Assembly: GCF_002310495.1 (NCBI RefSeq)
Contig: NZ_CP023344.1
Span: 2,807,501 to 2,871,500 of the forward strand
Length of the DNA: 64,000 bases
Direction: 5' to 3'
Origin: Nibricoccus aquaticus
Lineage (GTDB): Bacteria; Verrucomicrobiota; Verrucomicrobiia; Opitutales; Opitutaceae
Part shown: positions 9,342 to 17,226 of the stretch, in pieces
Numbering within the stretch: position 1 is the first letter of the stretch
Layout of the letters: each line of letters begins with the position of its first letter
The notes under the pieces: model-generated
The model's input: only the letters and a program-made list of their open reading frames with translations
What the model was told of the DNA's origin: nothing
Database searches by the model: none
Made by a program: the position numbers and the translations under genes

Positions 9342-11336
9342 TCAGGCTTTGGCTGGTTGAGAGACGAGTGCGAGAGCAGGCGTGGGTTCGGCAGATACGT
9401 TGTTAGAGGCGTCTTCCAAGCCGTCGAAGCGGAGGAGGCGGGCGCTGTTGAAGATGACGAAGAAGGCGGAGAATTCGTGGAAGAAGGCCGCGGCGACGGG
9501 CGTGATGAAACCGAGCGCGGAGAGCGTCACGGCTAGGATGATGAAGGCGAAACCGCAGAGGAGGTTTTGGTTGATGGTGCCGACTGTGCGGTGGGAGAGC
9601 TCGATCAGGTCGGCGATGCGGCGGAGGTCGTTGTTCATGAGGGCGACGTCGGCGGTGGCGATGGCGACGTCGTTGCCGAGCGCGCCCATGGCGACACCGA
9701 CGTGACCGGCGGCGAGGGCGGGGGCGTCGTTGAGGCCGTCGCCGACGACCATCACGCGGGCGCCGGAGGCTTTGAGGGCTTCGATGCGGCGAGCTTTGTC
9801 TTCGGGGAGACACTCGGCCTGGAAGTCGGTGAGGCCGAGGCGGGCGGCGATGGTGGCGGCGACGGGCTGGCGGTCTCCGGTGAGGAGTATGAATTTTTCG
9901 ATGCCGACGGTGCGGAGGCGGGCGAGGGCTTCGGGGGCTTCGGCGCGGAGGCGGTCGGCGAGGCCGATGGTGGCGACGTGGACGCCGTCGATCACGACTG
10001 CGACCAAGCTGAAGCGGTCGGCATTTTCGGGAGCTGGCGCGAGGACGATGCCGGAGTCGGAGAGCCAGCGGGGGCGGCCGACGTGAATTTTTTGAGAGCC
10101 GAGTTGGGCAGTGATGCCGAGGCCGGAGTGTTCCTGGAGGTTGGTTGGGGAGTTGAGAGCTGAGAGTTGAGAGTTGAGTGATGGAGTCTCGGCGGCGCGT
10201 TGGATGGCTTTGGCGACGGGGTGGTTGGAGTGGCGCTCGAGGGCGGCGGCATAGGCGAGGGCTTCGGCGCGGGAGGTGTCGGCGTGGAGCCAGACGTTTT
10301 CTACGTGCAAGACGCCTTCGGTGAGGGTGCCGGTTTTGTCGAAGACGACGGTGTCGATGCGGCGGCCTTCTTCGAAGTGTTTCGCGCCTTTGACGAGGAG
10401 GCCGAGGCGGGAGGCGCAGGCGATGGCGGTGACAAGCGCGCTGGGGCTCGCGAGGACGAAGGCGCAGGGGATGCTGACGATGAGGACGGAGATGGCGCGG
10501 TTGATGTCCTGCGTGAAAAAGAAAACGGAGGCGGCGATGAGGAGGACGAGGGGTGTGTAGTAGCGCGCGTAGTCCTCGGCCATGCGAATGATGGGGGCTT
10601 CGGTTTCTTTGGCTTCTTCCAGGATGCGCGTGACACGGGCCATGACGGTGTCGTCGCCGGTTTCGAGGACGGTCGCTTCGAGAAGACCGTTGAGGTTGGT
10701 GGTGCCGGCGAAGATGCGGTCACCCGGACGGACTTCGGCTGGGAGGGATTCGCCGGTGATGGCGCTTTGGTTGATGAGGGATTCGCCGGAGTCGATGCGG
10801 GCGTCGGCCGGGACGGCATCGCCGGGGCGGATACGGATGCGGTCGTTCGCACGAAGCGCGCGTGAATCGACGAGTTCCTCGTCTATGGGTTGAGAGTTGA
10901 GCGTTGAGAGTTGAGAGACGGAAAGGATGCGGCGGGCGCGGACTTGGGAGAGTTCACGAAGGCGGTTGAGGGCGTACTCGACGCCGATGACGGTGCGTTC
11001 TTCGAGCATCTGGCCGAGGACGAGGACGACGGCGACGATGCCGCCGGTGATGTACTGGCCGGTCGCAAGGCAGGCACCGATGGCGATGACGACGTACTGG
11101 TCCATGTAGAACTGCGTGGCGGCGAAACCGGTCGCGCGCATGGCCGTGAAGGTTTGTTTCACGATGGGCGTGGCGACGATGATGAGGCCAATGAGTGCGA
11201 GCAGGCTGCCGATGGTGTCCTGTCCGGGGCGCAGCCAGGGAGCGGCGGCGCCGGCGAGGAGGAAGGCGGCGGCGATGAAGAGGACGCGGAGGCGGCCGAG
11301 CATCTCGGGTGGAAGTGGCGTGGCGGAAGCGGACAT
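9342..11336 (-). CDS. P1B-like cation-transporting P-type ATPase without metal-binding domain or CPC motif
   Basis: A 664-residue protein with P-type ATPase motifs: TGES (residues 194-197, actuator), DKTGT (D333 is the phosphorylated Asp), SNHPVAKA (370-376, nucleotide-binding His-Pro of heavy-metal pumps) and GDGLNDAP (532-539). Topology fits the P1B class: helices before the actuator, two after it, two at the C-terminus. There is no N-terminal HMA or His-rich metal domain, and the transport helix reads SIPC (288-291) instead of CPC/SPC/TPC, so the first metal ligand is Ile. The last two helices also lack the usual YN and HEGG signatures. Two linker peptides (139-150 and 386-397) are translated micro-repeats. 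The substrate is unknown. It follows three SPFH genes on the same strand. Confidence 0.85.
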   Translation of the reverse strand: MSASATPLPPEMLGRLRVLFIAAAFLLAGAAAPWLRPGQDTIGSLLALIGLIIVATPIVKQTFTAMRATGFAATQFYMDQYVVIAIGACLATGQYITGGIVAVVLVLGQMLEERTVIGVEYALNRLRELSQVRARRILSVSQLSTLNSQPIDEELVDSRALRANDRIRIRPGDAVPADARIDSGESLINQSAITGESLPAEVRPGDRIFAGTTNLNGLLEATVLETGDDTVMARVTRILEEAKETEAPIIRMAEDYARYYTPLVLLIAASVFFFTQDINRAISVLIVSIPCAFVLASPSALVTAIACASRLGLLVKGAKHFEEGRRIDTVVFDKTGTLTEGVLHVENVWLHADTSRAEALAYAAALERHSNHPVAKAIQRAAETPSLNSQLSALNSPTNLQEHSGLGITAQLGSQKIHVGRPRWLSDSGIVLAPAPENADRFSLVAVVIDGVHVATIGLADRLRAEAPEALARLRTVGIEKFILLTGDRQPVAATIAARLGLTDFQAECLPEDKARRIEALKASGARVMVVGDGLNDAPALAAGHVGVAMGALGNDVAIATADVALMNNDLRRIADLIELSHRTVGTINQNLLCGFAFIILAVTLSALGFITPVAAAFFHEFSAFFVIFNSARLLRFDGLEDASNNVSAEPTPALALVSQPAKA
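10151..10184 (-). repeat. gttgagag micro-repeat inside the P-type ATPase gene (copy 2)
   Basis: On the plus strand this is agttgagagctgagagttga followed by gagttgagtgatgg. Read on the coding strand it gives SLNSQLSALNS within the nucleotide-binding domain. The same unit is found at 10887-10921, 15252-15297 and, intergenically, at 18731-18775. Confidence 0.7.
10887..10921 (-). repeat. gttgagag micro-repeat inside the P-type ATPase gene (copy 1)
   Basis: The plus strand reads gggttgagagttgagcgttg, then agagttgagagacgg. The coding strand gives SVSQLSTLNSQ in the loop leading into the actuator domain. The tail gagacggaaagg is shared with the intergenic copy at 18731-18775 and, less exactly, with the one at 15252. 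Confidence 0.7.
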
Positions 11337-11375
11337 GACGGGAGTGGCGGGAGTCCTAAGCGGGCGATCGGTTGG

Positions 11376-11442
11376 TGAATCGCGAAGACGCGAAGAGGCT
11401 AAGGTCGGAGCGAGGAAGATGAATGTGTGGCGGCAGATGAAG
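11376..11442 (+). repeat. Dispersed intergenic repeat, cgcgaagacgc family
   Basis: A second copy of the element seen at 5918-5962, here between the P-type ATPase start and the end of the SPFH gene. It contains tcgcgaagacgcgaagaggc and then taaggtcggagcgaggaaga. Confidence 0.7.
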
Positions 11443-11457
11443 ACGCGGGGATTGATT

Positions 11458-12567
11458 TCAACGGCTGGCGCTGGGTTCGAGGAAGACGGAGGGCGGGGTG
11501 GCGCCGGGAGGAAGGAGGGTGCTGGAGTTGACCTGCTGCATGACGGTATCGAGCGTGTCGTTGTAGAGGCGGGTGCGAACGAGGGCGGGAGCGCGCATGT
11601 ATTCGGCGCGCAGATGCGTGAAGGCGGCGGACTCGCCTTGGGAGGCGGCGATGGACTGCCGGGCGGTGGAGTCGGCGCGTTGCTGGATGGCGGAGGCCTG
11701 GCCGCGGACGATGGCGAGTTGTTTGAGGCGGTACTCGGCGGCGTTTTCTTCGAGGGTGCGGGCGAAGAGACGGGCGCTGGTCACGTCTTCAAAGGCGGCG
11801 GCGACCTGGCGGGGTGGGACAAGTTCGCGGATTTCGAGGGCGGTGGCGCTGACGCCGAGTTTCAAGTGGGCAATGCCGGCTTCGAGTTCGTTGCGGATGG
11901 CGGTGGCGAGTTTTTCGCGTCCGCTGGTGACGAGATCATCGATCGCGGATTCGCTGAGCAGGCGGGAGGCGGCGCGCAGGGAGAGTTTTTTGAGGAGCGT
12001 TTCGACGGCTGCCGGGCCGTGGTGAAAAAAGGCGTGTGGATCGGCGATGCGGTAGCGGAGGGCAAAGTGTCCCTGGAGGATGTTGAGGTCGCCGGTGATG
12101 GAATAGCCGTCGGTGACGGGATCGAGGGAGTCGCCAGCGACGGCGATCTCGACGGGAACTGGCGCAGTGCCGGTGGCCTCCAGTTGAGACTGAATCTGGG
12201 CGTCAGTGAACTGCTGGAGGTGGGTGACGTTTTCGAGGCGCGGGCCGCGCGAGGTCCAGTTGTCGATAAGCAGCGCGTGCTCGGCGCCGGTTTCGAGGAG
12301 GACAACTTCGTCGATCGGTGCGGGCCAGGCGGCGAGGAAGCCGGGGCCGTGGACTTCGGGCTGGAGCTGGCCGAGGCGGAGGATGAGTGCGCTGCGGCCC
12401 GGGCCGATGAAGCGGAATCCGGAGAATAGATACACGGCCAGCAGCACGAGGCAGAGTCCTTGGGCGATGGGCGTGAGGTTGCGCAGCGTGTGGAGGAGCG
12501 CCTCCATCAAGAGGCCGTCGGACTGGCGGCGGCGGGTGGTTGGCGTGTGAGTGGTGGTGGTGCTCAC
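11458..12567 (-). CDS. SPFH/Band 7 domain membrane protein (HflK-like)
   Basis: A 369-residue protein with a GTG start at 12567. A single membrane segment at about residues 35-50 precedes FIGPGRSALILRLGQLQPEVHG, the start of an SPFH/prohibitin domain (about 52-260), followed by an Ala/Glu/Arg-rich helical tail (about 265-330). SPFH proteins form ring- or cage-like scaffolds in membranes; HflK and HflC cage the FtsH protease. It is third in a minus-strand run after a large SPFH protein and an HflC-like protein and before a P-type ATPase. It does not overlap its neighbours: there are 132 bp before it and 121 bp after it, both holding a dispersed repeat. No ftsH is nearby, so partnership with FtsH is unproven. 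Confidence 0.82.
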   Translation of the reverse strand: MSTTTTHTPTTRRRQSDGLLMEALLHTLRNLTPIAQGLCLVLLAVYLFSGFRFIGPGRSALILRLGQLQPEVHGPGFLAAWPAPIDEVVLLETGAEHALLIDNWTSRGPRLENVTHLQQFTDAQIQSQLEATGTAPVPVEIAVAGDSLDPVTDGYSITGDLNILQGHFALRYRIADPHAFFHHGPAAVETLLKKLSLRAASRLLSESAIDDLVTSGREKLATAIRNELEAGIAHLKLGVSATALEIRELVPPRQVAAAFEDVTSARLFARTLEENAAEYRLKQLAIVRGQASAIQQRADSTARQSIAASQGESAAFTHLRAEYMRAPALVRTRLYNDTLDTVMQQVNSSTLLPPGATPPSVFLEPSASR

Positions 12568-12592
12568 GGCGTGAAAGCGGGCGGAGTGGAGG

Positions 12593-12633
12593 TGAATCGC
12601 GAAGACGCAAAGACGCTAAGGCGGACGCGAAGA
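12593..12633 (+). repeat. Dispersed intergenic repeat, cgcgaagacgc family
   Basis: It contains tgaatcgcgaagacgcaaag followed by acgctaaggcggacgcgaag, in the gap between two SPFH genes. It is part of the same family as 5918, 11376, 19598 and 53088. Confidence 0.7.
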
Positions 12634-12699
12634 TATTTTGATTTGGCGGTGAGCAAGGGGCCGTTGGACACGAGATACGGTTTTTGAGGAACGCTGCGT

Positions 12700-13716
12700 T
12701 TAGCGGGGGTCGAGAAGCGCAGCGGCGGCAACCGGGGATTGCGGGGATGAGTGCTGCGGTTGCGAGGAGGCGGGCAAGAGTGGGGATGGGGAATCGGGGC
12801 CGCTTTTCAGGAGGGCGAAAGGCGCGGAGCTGGTGTCGAGGATGAGTGTGGTGTTGCGATCCACGATGGAGCGGAGGCTCTGGAGCTGGCGGAGGAAGTG
12901 GTAGAAATTCGCGTCCTGTCCGTGCGAACCGGCGTAGATGCGGGCGGCCTCGGCTTCGGCGGTGCCGCGGGTTTCCTCGGCGTAGCGACGGGCGTCGGCG
13001 AGGATCAGAGTGGTCTCTTTGTCGGTCGTGGCGCGGATGGTCTCGGCCTGGGCGCGGCCCTCGGCGCGGTATTGGGAGGCTTCGCGTTTGCGCTCGGCGC
13101 GCATGCGGCGGAAGACGGACTCGGTGTTGGCCTGGGGGAGATTGATCTGAAGGACGCCGGTCTCGACGAGTTCGATACCGAGGTTTTCACGGGCGTCGTG
13201 TTGCGCGTTCTGGAGGATGTTTTTTTCGAGCGTGGCAAGCGGGCCGCGGCCTTCGCGGACGGCGACGAGTTCTTCGAACGGGATGCGGCCGAGAGCGGCG
13301 TTGCGGGCGCTGGTGAGGATGGCGTCGAGTTTTTCGGTGGCGCTTTCCGGGGTGGCGACGCGTTGCAGGAAGCGCTCGGGATCGGCGATGCGCCAGGTGT
13401 AGAACATCGGGACGATGACGTTACGTTTGTCGCGCGTGATGGCCTCGGAGAGACGGATTTCGTTTTGCTGGAGGCGGGCGTCGAGACGGACGACGCGGTC
13501 GATGGGCCAGGGGAGGCGGGCGTACCAGCCGGCGGATTCGAGGACGCGCACGGGTTTGCCGAAGCGGAGGACGAGGGCTTTTTCGTTTTCGCGAACGATG
13601 AAGCCGGTGGCGAAGACGAGGACGAGCAGGGCGCCGAGGGCGAAGGCAGCCCAGCGAAGAAAAGGCGTGGCGGAAGACTCCGTGGAGTCGGCGGGAGAAT
13701 TTTGTGCGGAGCTCAT
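12700..13716 (-). CDS. HflC-like SPFH membrane protein
   Basis: A 338-residue protein with an ATG at 13716, overlapping the stop of the upstream SPFH gene by 3 bases, so translation is probably coupled. A membrane segment at about residues 22-42 is followed by FIVRENEKALVLRFGKPVRV, the classic start of the HflC SPFH domain, which runs to about residue 215. RRMRAERKREASQYRAEG and the following Ala/Glu/Arg helix (about 205-262) match the HflC coiled coil. Residues 300-338 are a Ser/Pro-rich tail not expected in E. coli HflC. The family acts as a modulator of membrane proteases. Lack of an adjacent ftsH and the presence of two other SPFH genes argue for a dedicated complex. Confidence 0.85.
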   Translation of the reverse strand: MSSAQNSPADSTESSATPFLRWAAFALGALLVLVFATGFIVRENEKALVLRFGKPVRVLESAGWYARLPWPIDRVVRLDARLQQNEIRLSEAITRDKRNVIVPMFYTWRIADPERFLQRVATPESATEKLDAILTSARNAALGRIPFEELVAVREGRGPLATLEKNILQNAQHDARENLGIELVETGVLQINLPQANTESVFRRMRAERKREASQYRAEGRAQAETIRATTDKETTLILADARRYAEETRGTAEAEAARIYAGSHGQDANFYHFLRQLQSLRSIVDRNTTLILDTSSAPFALLKSGPDSPSPLLPASSQPQHSSPQSPVAAAALLDPR

Positions 13717-15533
13717 GGACGAGGAGACATCAGGTTGTCGGAGTCTTGCGTGGCGGCCGGTGCGGCGGGGATGGCGCCGCGGCCCATGTTGAGGTAGCCG
13801 TCGATGGCGCGGTCGAAGGCGTTTTGTTTGGTCGAAGGAATCGGGATGAGGCCGGGATTGTCGGGCACGGGCGGCGGAGCGAAATCGGGGTTCAGGGTTT
13901 TGCGCGCGTCGACGAAGGTGGGGAGACGGCCGCGGAATTTTTCGTCCACGATGAGTTTTTTCACGCCGCGCAGGCTTTCGTCGTAGGCGGCGTAGCTTTG
14001 GCGGATGCGGAAAACTTCGGGGCTGGCCTGGTAGCTCGCGAGAAGCGCGTCGAAGCGGGCGGCTTCACCGCGGACGCGGGCGGAGCGGGTGCCGGCGAGA
14101 GTGTCGGCGTTGGCGCGGACCTGAGCGGAGTCTGAGCGGGCGCGGGGGAGATTTTCGGCGCGGTAGTCTTCGCCTTCGTGGCGGGCGGCTTCGCGGTCTT
14201 CGATGGCGCTGACGACTTCTTGATAGGCGGGACCGACGGCGACGGGTGGATGGATGTCGCGCAGGCAGACGAGGGCGACGGCGAGGCCGGAGTTGCGACG
14301 ATCGAGGGAGGACTGGAGATCGCGGAGGATGGTGTGAGCGAGTTCGTCGCGACCGGTGGTCATGATTTCGAACGCGCTGCGGTTTTGCGTGTGGGCGAGG
14401 AGTTGTTGCGAGGCGAGGTCGCGGATGACGGCGGCGGCATCGCCGGTGTGGCGGTGGTAGGCGAGTGGATCGCGGATGTAGTAATAAACCGGCACGCTGA
14501 TGGTAAGCAGATCGTCGCCGTGACCGACGAGCTGGCTTTGTTCGCCGATGTAGTGGCCGCGGTCCCACAGGATGGGTTGTCCGGTATCGGAGGCGAAACC
14601 GAGGACGATGGATTGAAGGCGGTCGGCGGGAAGTACGGTGACTGAGTGAAACGGAAACGGGAGCGTGACGTGGAGGCCGGGCGTCAGAGGCGTGGCGTCC
14701 ATGCGGCCGAAGCGGGCGTGAAGACCGGTGTGGCCGGGCGGGATTTCGTGGAGTGAGGTGCCGGCCCAGATGATGACGGCGGCGACGGCGACGAGCGGAA
14801 GCGCGAGTCGGCGCAGCGTCGGGAGGAACCACATGTCGGCGAGGGCGATGACGGGGCCGTCGGTTTTGACTGGCGCGAGCCATGCGTTGCGGGCGGTTAT
14901 GGCAAGAAAGGGAAGGAGCAACCAGGAGCAGCCGAGGGGCGGGCGTTCGAGGGCGAAGCGGCGGGGCTGGTAGAGCCGGGCGATGTAGCGCGCGAATGTT
15001 TCGAGTATCCAGAAAGCGGTGAGCGCGATGAGGGCCTGGGACCAGAGCGTGAGCAGCGGGAGGTCGAAGTGGTTGCTCGCGAAAACGAGCGCGGCGGTGA
15101 AGGCGAAGACGATGGTCTGGAGTTTCAGCAGAGCAGCGGAGAGCGGGGCGGACCAATCGCGGGCGCCGGGCGTGCGGGCGCGGAGTGTTGCGTAGGTTTG
15201 GAGGAAGAAACCGGCGAAGGCGCCGAGGATGAGCAGCGGGAGGAGGAAAGCGGGTTGAGCGTTGAGAGATGAGAGTTGAGAGAAGGAAAGGGACGGGGAA
15301 CCGCGGAAAATCAGAGGGTGGATGACGATGAAGAAAGTCGCGGCGGCGCCAGTCGGGAGAAGCGCGGCGCGGGCCCAGGCGCGGGTGCGGGTCTGGCCGA
15401 TGATCACATTGAGCGCGACGAACGCGGACCACGTTGTCCAGGCGGCGAGGGCCGTGAGCAGCAACGACGGTTGCAGCAGGGCGGCGGCGGTCGCGGTGGC
15501 GGCGAGGAGCAGGGAGAAGAGAGCGGGGAACAC
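13713..15533 (-). CDS. Polytopic membrane protein with C-terminal HflK-like SPFH domain
   Basis: About 606 residues from the GTG at 15533. An in-frame TTG at 15596 lies inside a hairpin and would add a non-hydrophobic leader, so I prefer the GTG. The N-terminal 240 residues are strongly hydrophobic, with several predicted membrane helices. A further helix precedes TSLHEIPPGHTGLHARFGRM (about 260-280), the start of an HflK-type SPFH domain running to about 480, then an Ala/Arg/Glu helical part and a Pro-rich tail. Ordinary HflK has one membrane helix, so the multi-helix N-terminus is the oddity. The loop SLSFSQLSSLNAQP (about 81-94) is encoded by the gttgagag micro-repeat. It is the first gene of the SPFH/P-type ATPase run. 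Confidence 0.8.
   Translation of the reverse strand: MFPALFSLLLAATATAAALLQPSLLLTALAAWTTWSAFVALNVIIGQTRTRAWARAALLPTGAAATFFIVIHPLIFRGSPSLSFSQLSSLNAQPAFLLPLLILGAFAGFFLQTYATLRARTPGARDWSAPLSAALLKLQTIVFAFTAALVFASNHFDLPLLTLWSQALIALTAFWILETFARYIARLYQPRRFALERPPLGCSWLLLPFLAITARNAWLAPVKTDGPVIALADMWFLPTLRRLALPLVAVAAVIIWAGTSLHEIPPGHTGLHARFGRMDATPLTPGLHVTLPFPFHSVTVLPADRLQSIVLGFASDTGQPILWDRGHYIGEQSQLVGHGDDLLTISVPVYYYIRDPLAYHRHTGDAAAVIRDLASQQLLAHTQNRSAFEIMTTGRDELAHTILRDLQSSLDRRNSGLAVALVCLRDIHPPVAVGPAYQEVVSAIEDREAARHEGEDYRAENLPRARSDSAQVRANADTLAGTRSARVRGEAARFDALLASYQASPEVFRIRQSYAAYDESLRGVKKLIVDEKFRGRLPTFVDARKTLNPDFAPPPVPDNPGLIPIPSTKQNAFDRAIDGYLNMGRGAIPAAPAATQDSDNLMSPRP
15252..15297 (-). repeat. gttgagag micro-repeat inside the large SPFH gene
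   Basis: The plus strand reads gggttgagcgttgagagatg, agagttgagagaaggaaagg, gacgggg. It is in frame with the SPFH gene and encodes SFSQLSSLNAQ in a loop between membrane helices. The same family is at 10151, 10887 and 18731. Confidence 0.7.
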
Positions 15534-15557
15534 GATGGGAACCGGATTAAGCGAAGT

Positions 15558-15593
15558 CGCCTCCGACCGAATGAAGCCGGCCGGAGGCGCGAT
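15558..15593 (-). terminator. Possible hairpin terminator of the PhoX-like gene
   Basis: An inverted repeat cgcctccg/cggaggcg lies just past the PhoX-like stop. No clear T-run follows, so it may be a weak terminator or an mRNA-stabilising hairpin. Its position inside the longer possible reading of the downstream SPFH gene supports the internal GTG start at 15533. Confidence 0.4.
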
Positions 15594-15614
15594 CAAACGA
15601 AGGGACGATCAGAC

Positions 15615-17162
15615 TCAGGGCTTGAGCGTCATGAGGAGGAGCTGGCCGTCTTCAGCGAAGAGCGAATTGGCCTGGCTGGTGGTGTAGTTTCCGCCCGCGG
15701 GATTCGGGATGTTGGTGCGGGTGCCGTGGGCCTGGACGTTGATGATGAACGAGCCTTCACCGAAGATCGTGCTGGCATCGACGACGCCGGAGGCTTCCCA
15801 CTGGCCGCGGCTGCGGGTGGTGTTGTCGCGGGCGTTGGCGTAGGTGAAGTTGAAGTCGCCCTGGTACTTGGCCGCATAGTTGTTGTTGCGGTCGAGCGTC
15901 CAGACGCCGCCGTTGCGTCCGTACTTGCTGAATACGGCGCTGGCGGGGCTGTTCAAGTCTTCGCAGATGACGATGCGGTCGGCGGTGACGGCGATGTTGT
16001 CCACGCTGCAAGGCCAGTCCTGACCGGCGTTGATGTTGCCGCCGGGCGTGACGATGGACGCGGCGTTGTAGACGATGTCGAGCGTGCCGTCGGCAGCGGG
16101 ATTGGCTGGGTTGAAGTTAAGTTTGTAGAGGCGGCCGAGCGTGTTCGGGGCGGAGCCGCCGGTCGAAGCGACGAAGAAGCTGCGGGTTGGCGCGAGCGGA
16201 TCGAATTCGCCGTCTTCAACGCGGACGAAGCCGAAGCCACCGGCGGTGCCTGCGGCGGTTTTCAGCTGGGCGCTGGAGAGAGCGGCGGCGTTGGGGATCT
16301 CGATCCAGCGGGACTGGATGGTGCCGGCGGTGAAGGAGGCTTCGTTTTTATTGGCGTCGGCGCCTTTGCCGCCGAGGACGTAGATCTTGCCGGAGGTGAG
16401 GCCGTTTTTATCGAGGGCGCTTTCGCTGCGGCGCTGCTTGGTGCCGACGTAGAGGAAAACGTAGGACGGATACCCGCTGTCCTCGGTGGAAACGATGGCG
16501 GTCAGCGCATCGCGGCGGGGCATGACGATGGTGTTTTCACGGGCGACGCGGCCGAGAGCGGGGAGCGTGTGCATCTTGCCGTCGACGATGGCGACGGAGA
16601 GTTCGCCTTTGGCCTGGTCGAAGCCGCCGGAGGATTCTTCGTTGGCGAAGAAGATGGGGCGATCCATGCCGTGCGCGGTGCCGGCGAAGGAGCCGGAGCA
16701 GTAGCGGTTAAAGCCGCGGATGGCGGTGCCGTCCTTGGGTGGCGTGGGGTTGTAGAAAACGTTTTCGAGGTAGAGCTCTTGATGAGCGACGCCAGCGCTG
16801 GTGACGGTGGCGTCATCGGCGAGGACGTAGCGCGAAACGAAGGAGCCTTTGAATTTCGTCTGACCGGGGAGGGGCTCGGTGGTGAGGGTGTTGCCCAGTT
16901 CGTGAGCGACGAAGAGGATGTTTTCGCTGGTGACGGGATCTTTGTAGAGGCCCATGGCATCGGGGATGCCGACGAAGGCGTAGCTATCGGTCGGGGCGCC
17001 GCCGGTGAGGGGGACGCGATCGCCGACGCTGACGAGCGGCTTGAAGGTGTAGTTGCCCGATGGAGTGCCGTTGAGGTAGGCGGGCTCGGAGGTTTGAAAA
17101 CCGGCGAGAAGCGCGGTCGAGGCGCAGCAGGCGCCGGTGAGGGAAGCGATGACTTTACGCAT
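15615..17162 (-). CDS. PhoX-like (DUF839) secreted protein, putative phosphatase
   Basis: A 515-residue protein with a signal sequence at about residues 1-20. The body matches the PhoX/DUF839 family in layout: FVAHELGN near residue 85, NRYCSGSFAG, FFANEESSG, TIVMPRRDALTAIVSTEDS, YVFLYVGTKQR, GKIYVLGGKGAD, ICEDLNSP and a GQWEASGVVD motif near the C-terminus. PhoX enzymes are Ca/Fe-dependent alkaline phosphatases of beta-propeller fold whose metal ligands are acidic residues in such motifs; activity here is inferred. There is no Tat-type twin arginine at the N-terminus, unlike classical PhoX. It lies 64 bp downstream of the PEP-CTERM gene on the same strand. An imperfect gcctccg...cggaggc hairpin follows the stop at 15558-15593. 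Confidence 0.78.
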   Translation of the reverse strand: MRKVIASLTGACCASTALLAGFQTSEPAYLNGTPSGNYTFKPLVSVGDRVPLTGGAPTDSYAFVGIPDAMGLYKDPVTSENILFVAHELGNTLTTEPLPGQTKFKGSFVSRYVLADDATVTSAGVAHQELYLENVFYNPTPPKDGTAIRGFNRYCSGSFAGTAHGMDRPIFFANEESSGGFDQAKGELSVAIVDGKMHTLPALGRVARENTIVMPRRDALTAIVSTEDSGYPSYVFLYVGTKQRRSESALDKNGLTSGKIYVLGGKGADANKNEASFTAGTIQSRWIEIPNAAALSSAQLKTAAGTAGGFGFVRVEDGEFDPLAPTRSFFVASTGGSAPNTLGRLYKLNFNPANPAADGTLDIVYNAASIVTPGGNINAGQDWPCSVDNIAVTADRIVICEDLNSPASAVFSKYGRNGGVWTLDRNNNYAAKYQGDFNFTYANARDNTTRSRGQWEASGVVDASTIFGEGSFIINVQAHGTRTNIPNPAGGNYTTSQANSLFAEDGQLLLMTLKP

Positions 17163-17226
17163 GGCAGTGAGGGTGCGTGGGCTGACGATGGTTGTGGTTT
17201 TTTCCTGACGGGAAAGGGAGGGAAGC

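Noticed and set aside
9342-11336. Naming the ATPase ZntA, CadA or CopA
   Set aside because: The metal-selecting motif (SIPC) and missing metal-binding domain do not fit any of these.
11458-15596. Calling the SPFH genes hflK and hflC outright
   Set aside because: There are three of them, one with many membrane helices, and no ftsH or hflX is nearby, so orthology to the E. coli pair is not secure.
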